Assembly: GCF_007004545.3 (NCBI RefSeq)
Contig: NZ_CP045503.2
Coordinates: forward strand, 1,458,501 to 1,522,500
Source of the DNA: Shewanella eurypsychrophilus
GTDB lineage: Bacteria > Pseudomonadota > Gammaproteobacteria > Enterobacterales > Shewanellaceae
Direction of reading: 5' to 3'
Length of the DNA: 64,000 nt
Each line of letters opens with the position of its first letter. The stretch's first letter is position 1. Below the pieces are notes generated by a model. That model was not told the DNA's origin. It saw nothing but the letters and a program-made list of their open reading frames with translations, and ran no database searches. Both the position numbers and the translations under genes were made by a program. Shown here one piece after another: positions 56,869-64,000 of this stretch.

Positions 56869-57186
56869 CTATACGGCCAATATTACTCCAACGATGAGTG
56901 CAACAGCTGTGAGCAATGCACAAGGAATAATGAATTTATGAAATTTTGTGTGGGCTATCGAACAAGCAGTTAACACGAAGCCGATAGCAGCGGGTCCATA
57001 GGTTCCATTATGCCCATCAATTAAGGTAAACAATAACCAAGCTAAGACAATCACAGGTAAGATAAATAGGCTGATATGCCCCTGGCTTTTTCTATTGGGT
57101 GCCTGCTCTATTTTGATAGAGGCTTCTTCTGGAGCAAAAAGAAAGATTGCCGTTGCGATCAAAAATGCACTTATAAACCAAAGCAT
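56869..57186 (-). CDS. Small inner-membrane protein of unknown function
   Basis: 105 residues from ATG 57186, with minus-strand GGAG 6 nt upstream; the ATG at 57198 lacks a ribosome-binding site. Three to four predicted transmembrane helices (about 1-18, 38-56, 65-80, 85-105) with a short basic segment, EQAPNRKSQGH, between the first two. I recognise no family. A Fur-box-like palindrome lies 51 bp upstream, so iron control is likely; a role in iron or siderophore handling is inference. Confidence 0.65.
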   Translation of the reverse strand: MLWFISAFLIATAIFLFAPEEASIKIEQAPNRKSQGHISLFILPVIVLAWLLFTLIDGHNGTYGPAAIGFVLTACSIAHTKFHKFIIPCALLTAVALIVGVILAV

Positions 57187-57236
57187 GGGGAACTCCATTA
57201 CACAGATGAGTGATAATTATTTAACTTGCGCCTAAT

Positions 57237-57251
57237 TGATAATCATTATCA
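57237..57251. promoter_or_regulatory. Fur-box-like palindrome
   Basis: TGATAATCATTATCA, a perfect 7-1-7 inverted repeat identical to the Fur core consensus. It lies in the divergent region, 51 bp before the small membrane protein and 131 bp before the DUF4136 gene. Confidence 0.75.
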
Positions 57252-57381
57252 TTACACTGATTGCTTAAGTCAAGCTGAACAACGTACTATTTAGGGTAAA
57301 TTTGAGTTGTAGATCATGAAATTGCTATGTAAGCTGGATTTATAAGATAAATTTTCAAGATACTGATTTGATGGAGTTGAA

Positions 57382-57942
57382 ATGAAGAAGGTTATGATTG
57401 GCCTAGTTGCACTGGCACTGAGCGCATGTAGTTCACTGAAAACAAGTTCTGACTATGATCCAGCTGCGAATTTTAATGATGTAAAAACGTATGCTTGGGT
57501 GGTGAAAAAAACCGGAGATAGCACTTATCATCTTGATGGTTTAATGGATCAACGAATTCGTTCAGCTGTCGATAGCCAGCTTACAGCGAAAGGGATAACA
57601 CTGACTGATGTAGCTTCTGCAGATATCTTAGTTAATTATCTGACTAAAGTTGATAAAAAAATTAACGTGGATACGTTTAATACCAACTATGGTTATAACC
57701 CTTATTACGGTCATAGATGGGGCTACAGTGGTAGCATGAATACACAAACCACAGTTCGTGAATACGAAGTGGGTACCTTGATTTTAGATATGGTCAATCG
57801 TGAATCGGGTAAATTAATTTGGCGTGGTTCAGTTGCCGATACTATTCGAGACAAAAATACCCCTGAAGAGCGTGTAGAAGTGGTTAACAATGCGATTTCA
57901 GAGATGCTTTTGAATTATCCGCCTAAGCCAGAATCTAAATAA
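57382..57942 (+). CDS. DUF4136 lipoprotein
   Basis: 186 residues. The lipoprotein signal ends in LSAC (Cys16). The DUF4136 domain shows SDYDPAANFNDVKTYAWV, ILVNYLTKVDKK and LILDMVNRESGKLIWRGSVADTI. Envelope protein of unknown role. Ends before a terminator at 57970. Confidence 0.88.
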   Translation: MKKVMIGLVALALSACSSLKTSSDYDPAANFNDVKTYAWVVKKTGDSTYHLDGLMDQRIRSAVDSQLTAKGITLTDVASADILVNYLTKVDKKINVDTFNTNYGYNPYYGHRWGYSGSMNTQTTVREYEVGTLILDMVNRESGKLIWRGSVADTIRDKNTPEERVEVVNNAISEMLLNYPPKPESK

Positions 57943-57969
57943 CACTTTCATTTAGTTTTTGAGTGATAG

Positions 57970-57996
57970 AGTGCGCTTTGAAAGCGCACTTTTTTA
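57970..57996 (+). terminator. Terminator after the DUF4136 gene
   Basis: Self-complementary AGTGCGCTTT / AAAGCGCACT with six T. Confidence 0.9.
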
Positions 57997-58137
57997 TTGA
58001 CCAAAATTAACCTATCTCCAACTTTTGTCAGGTTTTGTGAGCCGCTTCCGACCTAGACTAAAGTCCAACTTATCTATTCTTTCGCTGATGGTACCCTCAT
58101 GTTTTATTAAGTCGGACCTTAACTCAGTGGTGGTAGT

Positions 58138-58587
58138 ATGGAGCAGTTTCTAAAGCAGTGGTTCAATGAGTACAACAAAGGGCAAGGCGTAGAAGCAAAA
58201 TCTCTTTGTGAAGAAACTCAATCTGAGTGGGCTGCATTGTTACAAAAAGCCAAATCGGGTCACCTTGATGCCTGGAGGCGTTCTCCACCAGGTCGAATGT
58301 CACTCATTTTATTGATGGGCCCGATTGCACATTTATTAGATGATAATGATGTCGATAGTTTGCAGCCTAAAGCCCGAGAGTTATGTATTGAAGGTGTCGA
58401 ATTAGGCTTCGATACTCAACTGGATCCGGTTCAGCGACGTTGTTTTTACGATCCCTTATTTTATTCAAATAATAGTGAAGATCGTCGATTACTCTTGTGC
58501 TTATTAGAAGGAATGCAATCTCAAGTTGAATCGTTGCAGAGACCCGCTTGGGCTAATTGGTATGAGCAAGCCTCTGTCAATCATTAA
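58138..58587 (+). CDS. Short, divergent DUF924-like protein
   Basis: 149 residues. The layout resembles DUF924: an N-terminal WFNEYNKG, AALLQKAKSGHLDAW, PPGRMSLILLMG (matching the family GRLALILLLDQ), then ELGFDTQLDPVQRRCFYDPLFYSNNSEDR. The family's LDQFPRN motif is replaced by MGPIAHL, and the protein is shorter than usual, so activity may differ. It is soluble, with no signal peptide. The 3' end overlaps the convergent LysR gene by 4 bp. Function unknown. Confidence 0.65.
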   Translation: MEQFLKQWFNEYNKGQGVEAKSLCEETQSEWAALLQKAKSGHLDAWRRSPPGRMSLILLMGPIAHLLDDNDVDSLQPKARELCIEGVELGFDTQLDPVQRRCFYDPLFYSNNSEDRRLLLCLLEGMQSQVESLQRPAWANWYEQASVNH

Positions 58588-59483
58588 AGCGATAGTCGTT
58601 TAGATTGGGCTTGCATCATTTTTCTTAATAGCTTGCGCAGCTCAGTGCAAGCTTCATTAGCTGTGCCACTGTGCTGAATCACATCGATATTTGCCACCCA
58701 ACCTAACTGTTCAAATTTAACCGGAATACTACAAAGTTGCTTGTTTTTTATTGCATCAGAAGCAAGGTGACGTGGTAGCAGTCCCCAACCAAATCCAGAT
58801 TTTGCCAATTCAAGCAGCACATAATAATTATCTGCATACCAGACATCCGGTGAATGTTGCTGGTTGTAATTACTGGGGGCTTTATCTCTTGCACCAATCA
58901 TCAGCTGCCTATGTAGTTTGAGCATGTCTACATGTGCAGAGGTTTCTTTTGCTAGTGGATGCTCTGGACTGACTAATAGTTCAAATTCTATGGTGCCAAC
59001 GGACTCAAAATCGATATTTTGCGGGTAAATAAACTCACTAAAAACTAGGCCTAAATCGGCTCTCTTTTCTTTAACAATCTGAATAATATCTTGGCTAGAC
59101 GCATTTAAGAATTCCAGTTGTATATAGGGAAACTGTTCTGTGAACTCCTTTAAGTAAGTAGTGAGTAGACTGTAAGGGACGCCTTCATCTAGAGCCAGTG
59201 TGAGTTTATGCGGCTGAGACATATTTAATGCTTCAAGTTGTTGATTTAGCCTTCTATGCTGCGCAACGACGGCATTGGCCTGAGGTAAGAGTGCTTGACC
59301 AGCTTCGGTGAGTTTTGGGTAGCGACCACTTCGATCAAAGAGTATCTGGTCGCTATCTATCTCCATATTCATAATATTCTGGCTAACGGCAGATTGTACC
59401 TTGCCTAGCTTTCTAGCCGCAGCAGAAAAAGACCCTGATTTTACGGTTTCTACAAAAGAGTAAAGCTGTTCTAGTGTTAACAT
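58584..59483 (-). CDS. LysR-family regulator, divergent from PACE efflux gene
   Basis: 299 residues. Helix-turn-helix SFSAAARKLGKVQSAVSQNIMNMEIDSDQILFDRSGRYPKLT at the N-terminus, then a LysR effector domain with SSQDIIQIVKEKRADLGLVFSEF. Divergent from the PACE transporter with an 83-bp gap, the arrangement known for AceR/aceI in Acinetobacter, so it probably activates that gene. The effector cannot be read from the sequence. Confidence 0.92.
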   Translation of the reverse strand: MLTLEQLYSFVETVKSGSFSAAARKLGKVQSAVSQNIMNMEIDSDQILFDRSGRYPKLTEAGQALLPQANAVVAQHRRLNQQLEALNMSQPHKLTLALDEGVPYSLLTTYLKEFTEQFPYIQLEFLNASSQDIIQIVKEKRADLGLVFSEFIYPQNIDFESVGTIEFELLVSPEHPLAKETSAHVDMLKLHRQLMIGARDKAPSNYNQQHSPDVWYADNYYVLLELAKSGFGWGLLPRHLASDAIKNKQLCSIPVKFEQLGWVANIDVIQHSGTANEACTELRKLLRKMMQAQSKRLSL

Positions 59484-59566
59484 ATCAGTAAAGGTGATGG
59501 TATCTGACTTTGAAGTATCATAGTTTGCCTTGATAATGGCTGCAAGTCTTTTAGAGGAGTCGCCTT

Positions 59567-59983
59567 ATGACAACCAAACAACGAATTATCCACACTATTT
59601 TATTTGAAGTGTTTGCCCTAATCTTAGTGGTACCTTTAGTCATCATGATCACAGGAAAAGAAACGGGTGAGTTATTTACTGTAGCCGTAGGTTTAAGCTT
59701 TTATGCAGTTATATGGAACTATTTTTATAATATTTGGTTTGATAACAGGTTTGGCAGTAACAGGAGTGAGCGTAGCTTTTTGACCAGAATTGGTCATGCT
59801 CTTGGTTTCGAAGGGGGGATTATCCTAGTGACTCTGCCTGTAATATCTTGGTTTATGGGGATTTCACTTTTCTCTGCTTTTCTACTTGAGTTAGCGTTCT
59901 TGGTATTGTTTTTTTTCTATGCTATTGGGTTTAACTATGTTTATGATCTTGTGTGTGAACATATGCAAACTACATCAGCATAG
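59567..59983 (+). CDS. PACE-family multidrug/biocide efflux protein
   Basis: 138 residues, four transmembrane helices arranged as two tandem helix pairs. PACE signatures: RIIHTILFE in helix 1 (His and the conserved membrane Glu), WNYFYNIWFDNRFG at the end of helix 2, RIGHALGFEGG in the second half (repeat of RxxHxxxFE) and FNYVYDLV at the end. Drug/proton antiporters such as AceI (chlorhexidine) belong here; natural substrates may be polyamines such as cadaverine. GAGGAG precedes the ATG. Confidence 0.92.
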   Translation: MTTKQRIIHTILFEVFALILVVPLVIMITGKETGELFTVAVGLSFYAVIWNYFYNIWFDNRFGSNRSERSFLTRIGHALGFEGGIILVTLPVISWFMGISLFSAFLLELAFLVLFFFYAIGFNYVYDLVCEHMQTTSA

Positions 59984-60186
59984 TGACTTGTTTGAAGTTA
60001 TTGCTGGGCTGCAGATTAAAAGTTCCTTTGGTGATAAAAGTAAGGTTTATAGTGCTAAATGATTGTCAAAAGCGCAGAAGAATATAAAATGTATCATTCT
60101 GCAAAGATGATCGTTTAGAATTGTACATCATGACTTGATGGGCTATATAAGCTTAAGGCGTCAGCCCATATAGATTAGGTTAAACG

Positions 60187-60756
60187 ATGAAAATATTTTG
60201 GCTAACTTTTTTATGTGTAACGGGACTAGTTGTTAGTCCTGCAACATTTGGCTGGAATGATAGCGATAAAGATGGAGTGCCCGACTTCAAGGATGCATGC
60301 CCCAATACACCAGCAGGTGTGCTTGTTGATGCTTCAGGCTGTGATAAAAACCGATTATTTAAGCCGATATGTTTAATAACAATCGACGGTGATATTTATC
60401 CTAATACCTGTGTTGAGAGTACTGAACTTGTTCTCAACTTTGAGTTTGCCAAGTCAGAAGTACTCTATTCACAATGGCAGGTTCTCGCTCAGATTAAACA
60501 ATTTTTGCAACTTCAAGACGTTAAACTATGTCTTGTTGGCCATACTGACTCCGTAGGTAGCTTAGAAGCTAATCAGAGCCTATCAGAGGCTAGGGCGTCC
60601 AGCGTCAAGCGTATTCTCGTTGAGGATTATGGTTTTGCTCCTGAACGCTTCATTGTTAGAGGTATGGGGACTCGCGAGCCAGTTAGCCTAAATGATACAT
60701 CTGTAGGCAGGGCCTTAAATCGACGGGTGAACTTCAATGTTGTTTTAGACAATTAG
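60187..60756 (+). CDS. OmpA-domain outer-membrane protein with TSP3-like calcium repeat
   Basis: 189 residues. Signal peptide about 1-22. Then a single thrombospondin type 3-like calcium loop, DSDKDGVPDFKDACPNTP, with Cys pairs. The C-terminal OmpA/MotB peptidoglycan-binding domain shows NFEFAKSEVL, LVGHTDSVGS, NQSLSEARASSVKRIL and GRALNRRVNF. It lacks an OmpA barrel. Likely ties the outer membrane to peptidoglycan. Confidence 0.9.
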   Translation: MKIFWLTFLCVTGLVVSPATFGWNDSDKDGVPDFKDACPNTPAGVLVDASGCDKNRLFKPICLITIDGDIYPNTCVESTELVLNFEFAKSEVLYSQWQVLAQIKQFLQLQDVKLCLVGHTDSVGSLEANQSLSEARASSVKRILVEDYGFAPERFIVRGMGTREPVSLNDTSVGRALNRRVNFNVVLDN

Positions 60757-60905
60757 TCTCCAGCATTGAGCTATAAAGTGAATTTTTGATTTAAATAAAA
60801 CCTAGAAAGTGACAGTCGGTATTTTATATGGACTGTCACTTTTGGTGTTAGATTTGAATTTTGTTAACCCAAACATCTGTTTGGTAAATTTTTAGGGAGT
60901 AGTAA

Positions 60906-61748
60906 ATGGAAAACTTGGAAGGTTTGATCGAGCAAGCGCCAGAGCTTATCGTGACCTATGGAATGAAGATAATTTTTGCAATTATCATATTTGTTATTGG
61001 TAAATACTGTGCTGGTATTGCTAAGAAGTTATCTAGTAAGTTGATGACTAAGCGTAAAGTAGATCCTACCGTTGTGTCATTTGTCTCAAATATGGCATGG
61101 TCACTGGTGTTTGTGTTCACCATAGTGGCAACGCTTGGACAGATTGGCGTACAGACAGCATCACTCGTTGCTGTTATCGGTGCCGCAGGTCTAGCGGTTG
61201 GTTTAGCGCTGCAAGGTTCACTGTCAAACTTTGCTTCAGGTGTATTGATGGTCATGTTCCGCCCATGCCGTGTCGGTGACTATGTTGAAGCCGCCGGTAT
61301 TGCTGGAACAGTCAATGAGATCACTATTTTTTCTACTAAGCTGTTAACACCTGATAATAAGCTTATTGTTGCGCCAAATTCTGCCATGATGGATGGTACG
61401 ATTATTAACTATTCTGCGATGGATACTCGTCGTGTCGATTTTGTTATTGGCGTGTCATACGATGCAGATCTGTTAGAAACTAAGAAAGTGCTAACACGCG
61501 TTATCGAAAGCAATCAATATGTATTGAAAGATCCGGCTTACACTATCGCATTGTCAGAGCTTGCCGATTCGTCAGTTAACTTCGTGGTACGTCCATGGGT
61601 TAAAGGCAGTGATTACTGGCCTGCTTATTTCGAAATTCTTGAGCAGATAAAGCTCGCACTGGATGAAGCGAATATTGGTATTCCATACCCTCAGATGGAT
61701 CTTCACTTGAAAGAGACGCCTGCAGTTGCATCTTCTGCAGTGGCTTAA
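60906..61748 (+). CDS. mscS: Small-conductance mechanosensitive channel MscS
   Basis: 280 residues, MscS length. Three N-terminal transmembrane helices; the pore helix TM3 is the Gly/Ala-rich AVIGAAGLAVGLALQGSL, ending in NFASGVLMVMFRPCRVGDYVE, the family signature. The cytosolic vestibule follows, with APNSAMMDGTIINYS. It opens on hypo-osmotic shock to release solutes. Ends near a terminator at 61854. Confidence 0.95.
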   Translation: MENLEGLIEQAPELIVTYGMKIIFAIIIFVIGKYCAGIAKKLSSKLMTKRKVDPTVVSFVSNMAWSLVFVFTIVATLGQIGVQTASLVAVIGAAGLAVGLALQGSLSNFASGVLMVMFRPCRVGDYVEAAGIAGTVNEITIFSTKLLTPDNKLIVAPNSAMMDGTIINYSAMDTRRVDFVIGVSYDADLLETKKVLTRVIESNQYVLKDPAYTIALSELADSSVNFVVRPWVKGSDYWPAYFEILEQIKLALDEANIGIPYPQMDLHLKETPAVASSAVA

Positions 61749-61853
61749 GTCTATGCTCTTATTCTGACAGTTAGCTTTACTCACACGCTAGCGCACTGAG
61801 TAAGAAGGCTTGAAATAAGATAGCTGAATGCTAGATAGTCAGGATTGAGACAC

Positions 61854-61881
61854 AAAAAAGGTCGGCATTTGCTGACCTTTT
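61854..61881. terminator. Terminator after mscS
   Basis: AAAAGGTC / GACCTTTT stem (inner GC pairs) with flanking A and T runs, 105 bp after the stop. Confidence 0.75.
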
Positions 61882-61940
61882 CTATGTCTGGAACATTTAT
61901 GAAGATTTACCAGGGACGGGTATAAATCTTCGTTATGCAT

Positions 61941-62323
61941 AGGAATCTAGGAACTAGGAATCTAGGAATCTAGGAATCTAGGAATCTAGGAACTAGGAAC
62001 TAGGAATCTAGAAACTAGGAAACTAGGAATCTAGGAATCTAGGAATCTAGGAATCTAGGAAACTAGGAATCTAGGAACTTGGAGTCTAGGAACTTGGAAC
62101 TTGGAACTTGGAATCTAGGAACCTAGGAATCTAGGAATCTAGGAATCTAGGAAGCTAGGAAGCTAGGAACTAGGAAGCTAGGAAGCTAGGAACTTGGAGT
62201 CTAGGAACTTGGAACTTGGAGTCTAGGAACTTGGAGTCTAGGAACTTGGAACTTGGAATCTAGGAACCTAGGAACCTAGGAACCTAGGAAACTAGGAATC
62301 TAGGAACTAGGAACTAGGAACTT
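61941..62323. repeat. 7/8-bp CTAG tandem repeat array (left part)
   Basis: About 50 units of the form GAA(N)CTAG or GAACTTG in head-to-tail order, mixed 7 and 8 bp. Higher-order blocks (GGAACTTGGAGTCTAGGAAC) recur near 62080 and 62190. No constant spacers and no gene. Broken by the IS3-family element that follows; continues at 63573. Confidence 0.9.
62319..62323. other. Target-site duplication, left copy (AACTT)
   Basis: AACTT directly precedes the IS end GATATGACCCC, and recurs at 63573-63577 after the other end. Confidence 0.75.
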
Positions 62324-62353
62324 GATATGACCCCAGTAAAGTGGACACAGGGT

Positions 62354-63163
62354 TTAAATTCTTGATTCAAATACTATGGGACTCACTCCATTTAGAGTCC
62401 CATGTCTTCTCACCATATTATAATAATCATCGATATAAAATCGACACTGTGTTGTCATTTCTTTTCTGCTTAGCTCTTCTAAGTTAGAGAACCATTCTTT
62501 CTTTAACTGAGCAAAAAAGCTTTCTGAGCAAGCATTATCCCAGCAATTCCCCTTTCTCGACATACTCACTGTGACCTTACGCTTCGTTAGCCACTTAAGT
62601 ACTTCAAAGCTTCTGTATTGAGCCCCCTGGTCAGAGTGAAACATCAGCTCACTCCCATTTGGCCTTCGTTCTACCCAAGCTTGTTTGAGTGACTTCATCA
62701 CCAGTTCGCTCGAATTTATGTAGCTCGTTGCCCAGCCCACCACTTTACGTGAGTACAAATCGATGATGACACATAGATACTGCCAGCCCTCTTTGCACCT
62801 AATTTGTGTAATATCTGATACCCAAACAGTATTAGGTTTAGCTACTTCAAACTCTCTGTTTAAGTAATTCGGCGCTCTTGTTTCAATCAACCTAGGCTTC
62901 ACTACACCGAACTTCCTTTTACATGCTTTAGACCTGTAATCAAACACCTGTAACAAGCTTTGTACTCGCTTTTTATTACAATCGAAACCATTAGCTACAG
63001 CATCCAGCCATAACTTCCTATAACCCGCTATGCTCCTGTGCTCAGCTATCTTTTCTTTGAGAAAGTCAGACAGTACTTCGTTATCTTTATCGCGTTGAGA
63101 AGGCTTACGAACAAGCCAGCTGTAATAGCCTGAGCGAGATACACCAAAAATATCACAGAGCAA
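62354..63163 (-). CDS. IS3-family transposase OrfB (DDE integrase)
   Basis: 269 residues from the internal ATG; the frame is open further upstream to the frameshift site, so the working protein is the OrfAB fusion. HTH_21-like start GVSRSGYYSWL, IAGYRKLWLDA, then the rve catalytic core with Asp117 (WVSDIT), Asp178 (FHSDQGAQY) and Glu214 (NACSESFF), giving the D-D(35)-E spacing. The SRKGNCWDNA segment is typical of IS3. It cuts and joins the element ends. Confidence 0.95.
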   Translation of the reverse strand: MLCDIFGVSRSGYYSWLVRKPSQRDKDNEVLSDFLKEKIAEHRSIAGYRKLWLDAVANGFDCNKKRVQSLLQVFDYRSKACKRKFGVVKPRLIETRAPNYLNREFEVAKPNTVWVSDITQIRCKEGWQYLCVIIDLYSRKVVGWATSYINSSELVMKSLKQAWVERRPNGSELMFHSDQGAQYRSFEVLKWLTKRKVTVSMSRKGNCWDNACSESFFAQLKKEWFSNLEELSRKEMTTQCRFYIDDYYNMVRRHGTLNGVSPIVFESRI

Positions 63164-63210
63164 TTTTATCGTTCTTCGAGTTGAGCAATAACCTTGGATA
63201 AACTGAAACT

Positions 63211-63525
63211 TTATCCCTGGTGTTTGTCGAAGAACTCCTTCGCCTTTTTTAAGATATCGTTCTCCAACTCTGCACGCTCTAATCGTTTTTTTAGCCCACG
63301 GTTTTCACGTTCAAGTTCAGCTAGCCCCTTATTAGGACCGACATTTTTAATAGGTTTAGAAGTGTGTTTCTTCGACGTCAATTGAGCTCTCCATTTACTG
63401 AGCAAAGCGGGATGGATACCTAATTTACCAGCTAAAGCCTTTACTGTATCGGGAGAGTTTAAGGATTGTTGAACAGCAGCCAATTTGAAGGCTGCTGTGT
63501 GGGTCTTACGAGTTAATATTTTCAT
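63211..63525 (-). CDS. IS3-family OrfA (helix-turn-helix)
   Basis: 104 residues. Transposase_8-type HTH: RKTHTAAFKLAAVQQSLNS and KLGIHPALLSKWRAQL. A C-terminal leucine-zipper-like coiled coil (around 68-90, LERENRGLKKRLERAELEND) allows multimerisation. It ends downstream of the slippery site, from which ribosomes may shift into OrfB. Confidence 0.95.
   Translation of the reverse strand: MKILTRKTHTAAFKLAAVQQSLNSPDTVKALAGKLGIHPALLSKWRAQLTSKKHTSKPIKNVGPNKGLAELERENRGLKKRLERAELENDILKKAKEFFDKHQG
63244..63250 (-). other. Programmed -1 frameshift site (A AAA AAG)
   Basis: On the minus strand ILKK is encoded across TTA AAA AAG. Slipping back one base continues as GEGVLRQTPGIKFQF into OrfB. Confidence 0.8.
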
Positions 63526-63572
63526 GGCACCTTATCGCTTATATAAGGTGTCCACTTTTAGGGGGTCATATC

Positions 63573-63627
63573 AACTTGGAAACTAGGAACTAGGAACTAG
63601 AACCTAGAACCTAGAACCTAGAACCTT
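63573..63627. repeat. CTAG tandem repeat array (right part, with AACTT duplication)
   Basis: Continuation of the 61941-62323 array after the IS. It starts with the AACTT target duplication and ends with four AGAACCT units. Confidence 0.85.
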
Positions 63628-63632
63628 AGGCA

Positions 63633-64000
63633 TTAATGTACTTCACCATATTGGTAATCAAATTTAGGCATGCCCCAATGGAACTTGATGGCCAGCATTC
63701 TTAAGCCGAAGCCGAACGGCAGGCAGATGGCCAAGTTAACCCACTCACTAATTCCATATGACTTAAGCGTAACGTAAAGTGCTGCGGTCAGCAGAGCAAC
63801 CAATGCATAGAGCTCTTTCTTAAAAATGAGCGGCACTTGATTACATAAAATATCACGGATCACACCACCGAATACTCCGGTAATAACCCCCATAACAACG
63901 GCGACCACAGGGCTAAAGCCTAGTAATAAGGTTTTTTGAGCGCCAATAATGGAAAATACCGCTAAGCCTAACGCATCAATGGCTAAGAATAACTTTGATA
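63633..64000 (-). CDS. TRIC/YicG-type (UPF0126) membrane protein (5' end missing)
   Basis: The gene enters from the right edge; 121 codons plus two bases are visible and the start codon lies outside. Successive hydrophobic segments contain AIDALGLAVFSIIGAQK, VMGVITGVFGGVIRDILCNQVP (second glycine-zone motif GxxGGxxRD) and ICLPFGFGLRMLAIKF near the end. This is the second UPF0126 repeat of YicG-like proteins, which resemble trimeric intracellular cation channels. The tail WGMPKFDYQYGEVH is hydrophilic. Confidence 0.87.
   Translation of the reverse strand, partial: SKLFLAIDALGLAVFSIIGAQKTLLLGFSPVVAVVMGVITGVFGGVIRDILCNQVPLIFKKELYALVALLTAALYVTLKSYGISEWVNLAICLPFGFGLRMLAIKFHWGMPKFDYQYGEVH

Larger units (their letters stand above)
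62324..63572 (-). mobile_element. IS3-family insertion sequence, complete
   Basis: 1249 bp with matching ends GATATGACCCC and an extended imperfect inverted repeat (AAAGTGGACAC at both sides), flanked by 5-bp AACTT duplications. It encodes OrfA and OrfB on the minus strand, joined by a programmed -1 frameshift. Both frames are intact, so it may be active. Confidence 0.9.

Noticed and set aside
61941..62323. Possible CRISPR array
   Set aside because: Units are 7-8 bp, head to tail, with no spacers and no cas genes nearby.

Overview
The window looks like a chromosome segment of a marine gammaproteobacterium of the genus Shewanella. This rests on gene content and order: murJ-ribF-ileS-lspA-fkpB-ispH followed by a minor-pilin operon, a nag locus with a LacI-type regulator plus nagK/nagA/nagX/nagP, and the yggX-mutY / trmB-yggL-glsA-yggN and hemW-rdgB-yggU-yggT-proC-yggS / pilT-pilU blocks. 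Base composition is moderate (low 40s % GC by eye). I cannot name the species.

Layout. 1-1145: end of a Zn-dependent M28 peptidase lipoprotein gene. 1281-9863: housekeeping genes (an ArsR-type regulator, rpsT, murJ, ribF, ileS, lspA, fkpB, ispH). 10050-17561: type IV pilus minor-pilin cluster pilV-pilW-pilX-pilY1-pilE-tapY2, with two fimT-like pseudopilin genes on the opposite strand. 17817-18155: glnB. 18243-33503: N-acetylglucosamine/chitooligosaccharide utilisation locus: LacI-type NagR, TonB-dependent receptor, tryptophan-halogenase-like flavoprotein, SapC-like protein, GH20 hexosaminidase lipoprotein, GlcNAc kinase, GlcNAc-6-P deacetylase, NagX and the NagP permease. Five near-identical 18-bp palindromes mark its promoters. 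One of them is followed by a short orphan transcription unit ending in a terminator, a candidate small RNA. No nagB deaminase gene lies in the locus.

33575-35573: a CTAG-rich short repeat, then a stable-RNA region on the minus strand. It has two intact tRNA-Phe(GAA), two intact tRNA-Thr(UGU), seven degenerate tRNA-Thr copies and repeated terminators, built by duplication of a promoter-Phe-Thr-terminator module. 35882-49597: cytochrome b561, YceI, yggX-mutY, trmB-yggL-glsA, yggN, a LysR regulator, a MITE-like repeat, a DUF885 peptidase, hemW (with a duplicated leader), rdgB, DUF4426, yggU and yggT. 49668-54802: proC, yggS, pilT, pilU and an outer-membrane porin-like protein. 54911-55229: a second, inverted copy of the MITE-like repeat. 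55231-61748: ruvX, yqgE, yciH, a small membrane protein behind a Fur-box-like palindrome, a DUF4136 lipoprotein, a DUF924-like protein, a LysR regulator divergent from a PACE efflux gene, an OmpA-domain protein and an MscS channel. 61941-63627: a 7/8-bp tandem CTAG repeat array split by a complete IS3-family element with a 5-bp target duplication. 63633-64000: start-truncated TRIC/YicG-type membrane protein.

How the genes work together. In the nag locus, the receptor and outer lipoprotein would import and trim chitooligosaccharides, NagP moves GlcNAc across the inner membrane, NagK phosphorylates it and NagA deacetylates it. Deamination must be encoded elsewhere. The minor pilins, PilY1 and the PilT/PilU retraction ATPases serve one machine, the type IVa pilus, from two places in the window. 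The most unusual non-coding features are the degenerate tRNA-Thr array, the candidate NagR-controlled small RNA, the duplicated hemW leader and the CTAG arrays.
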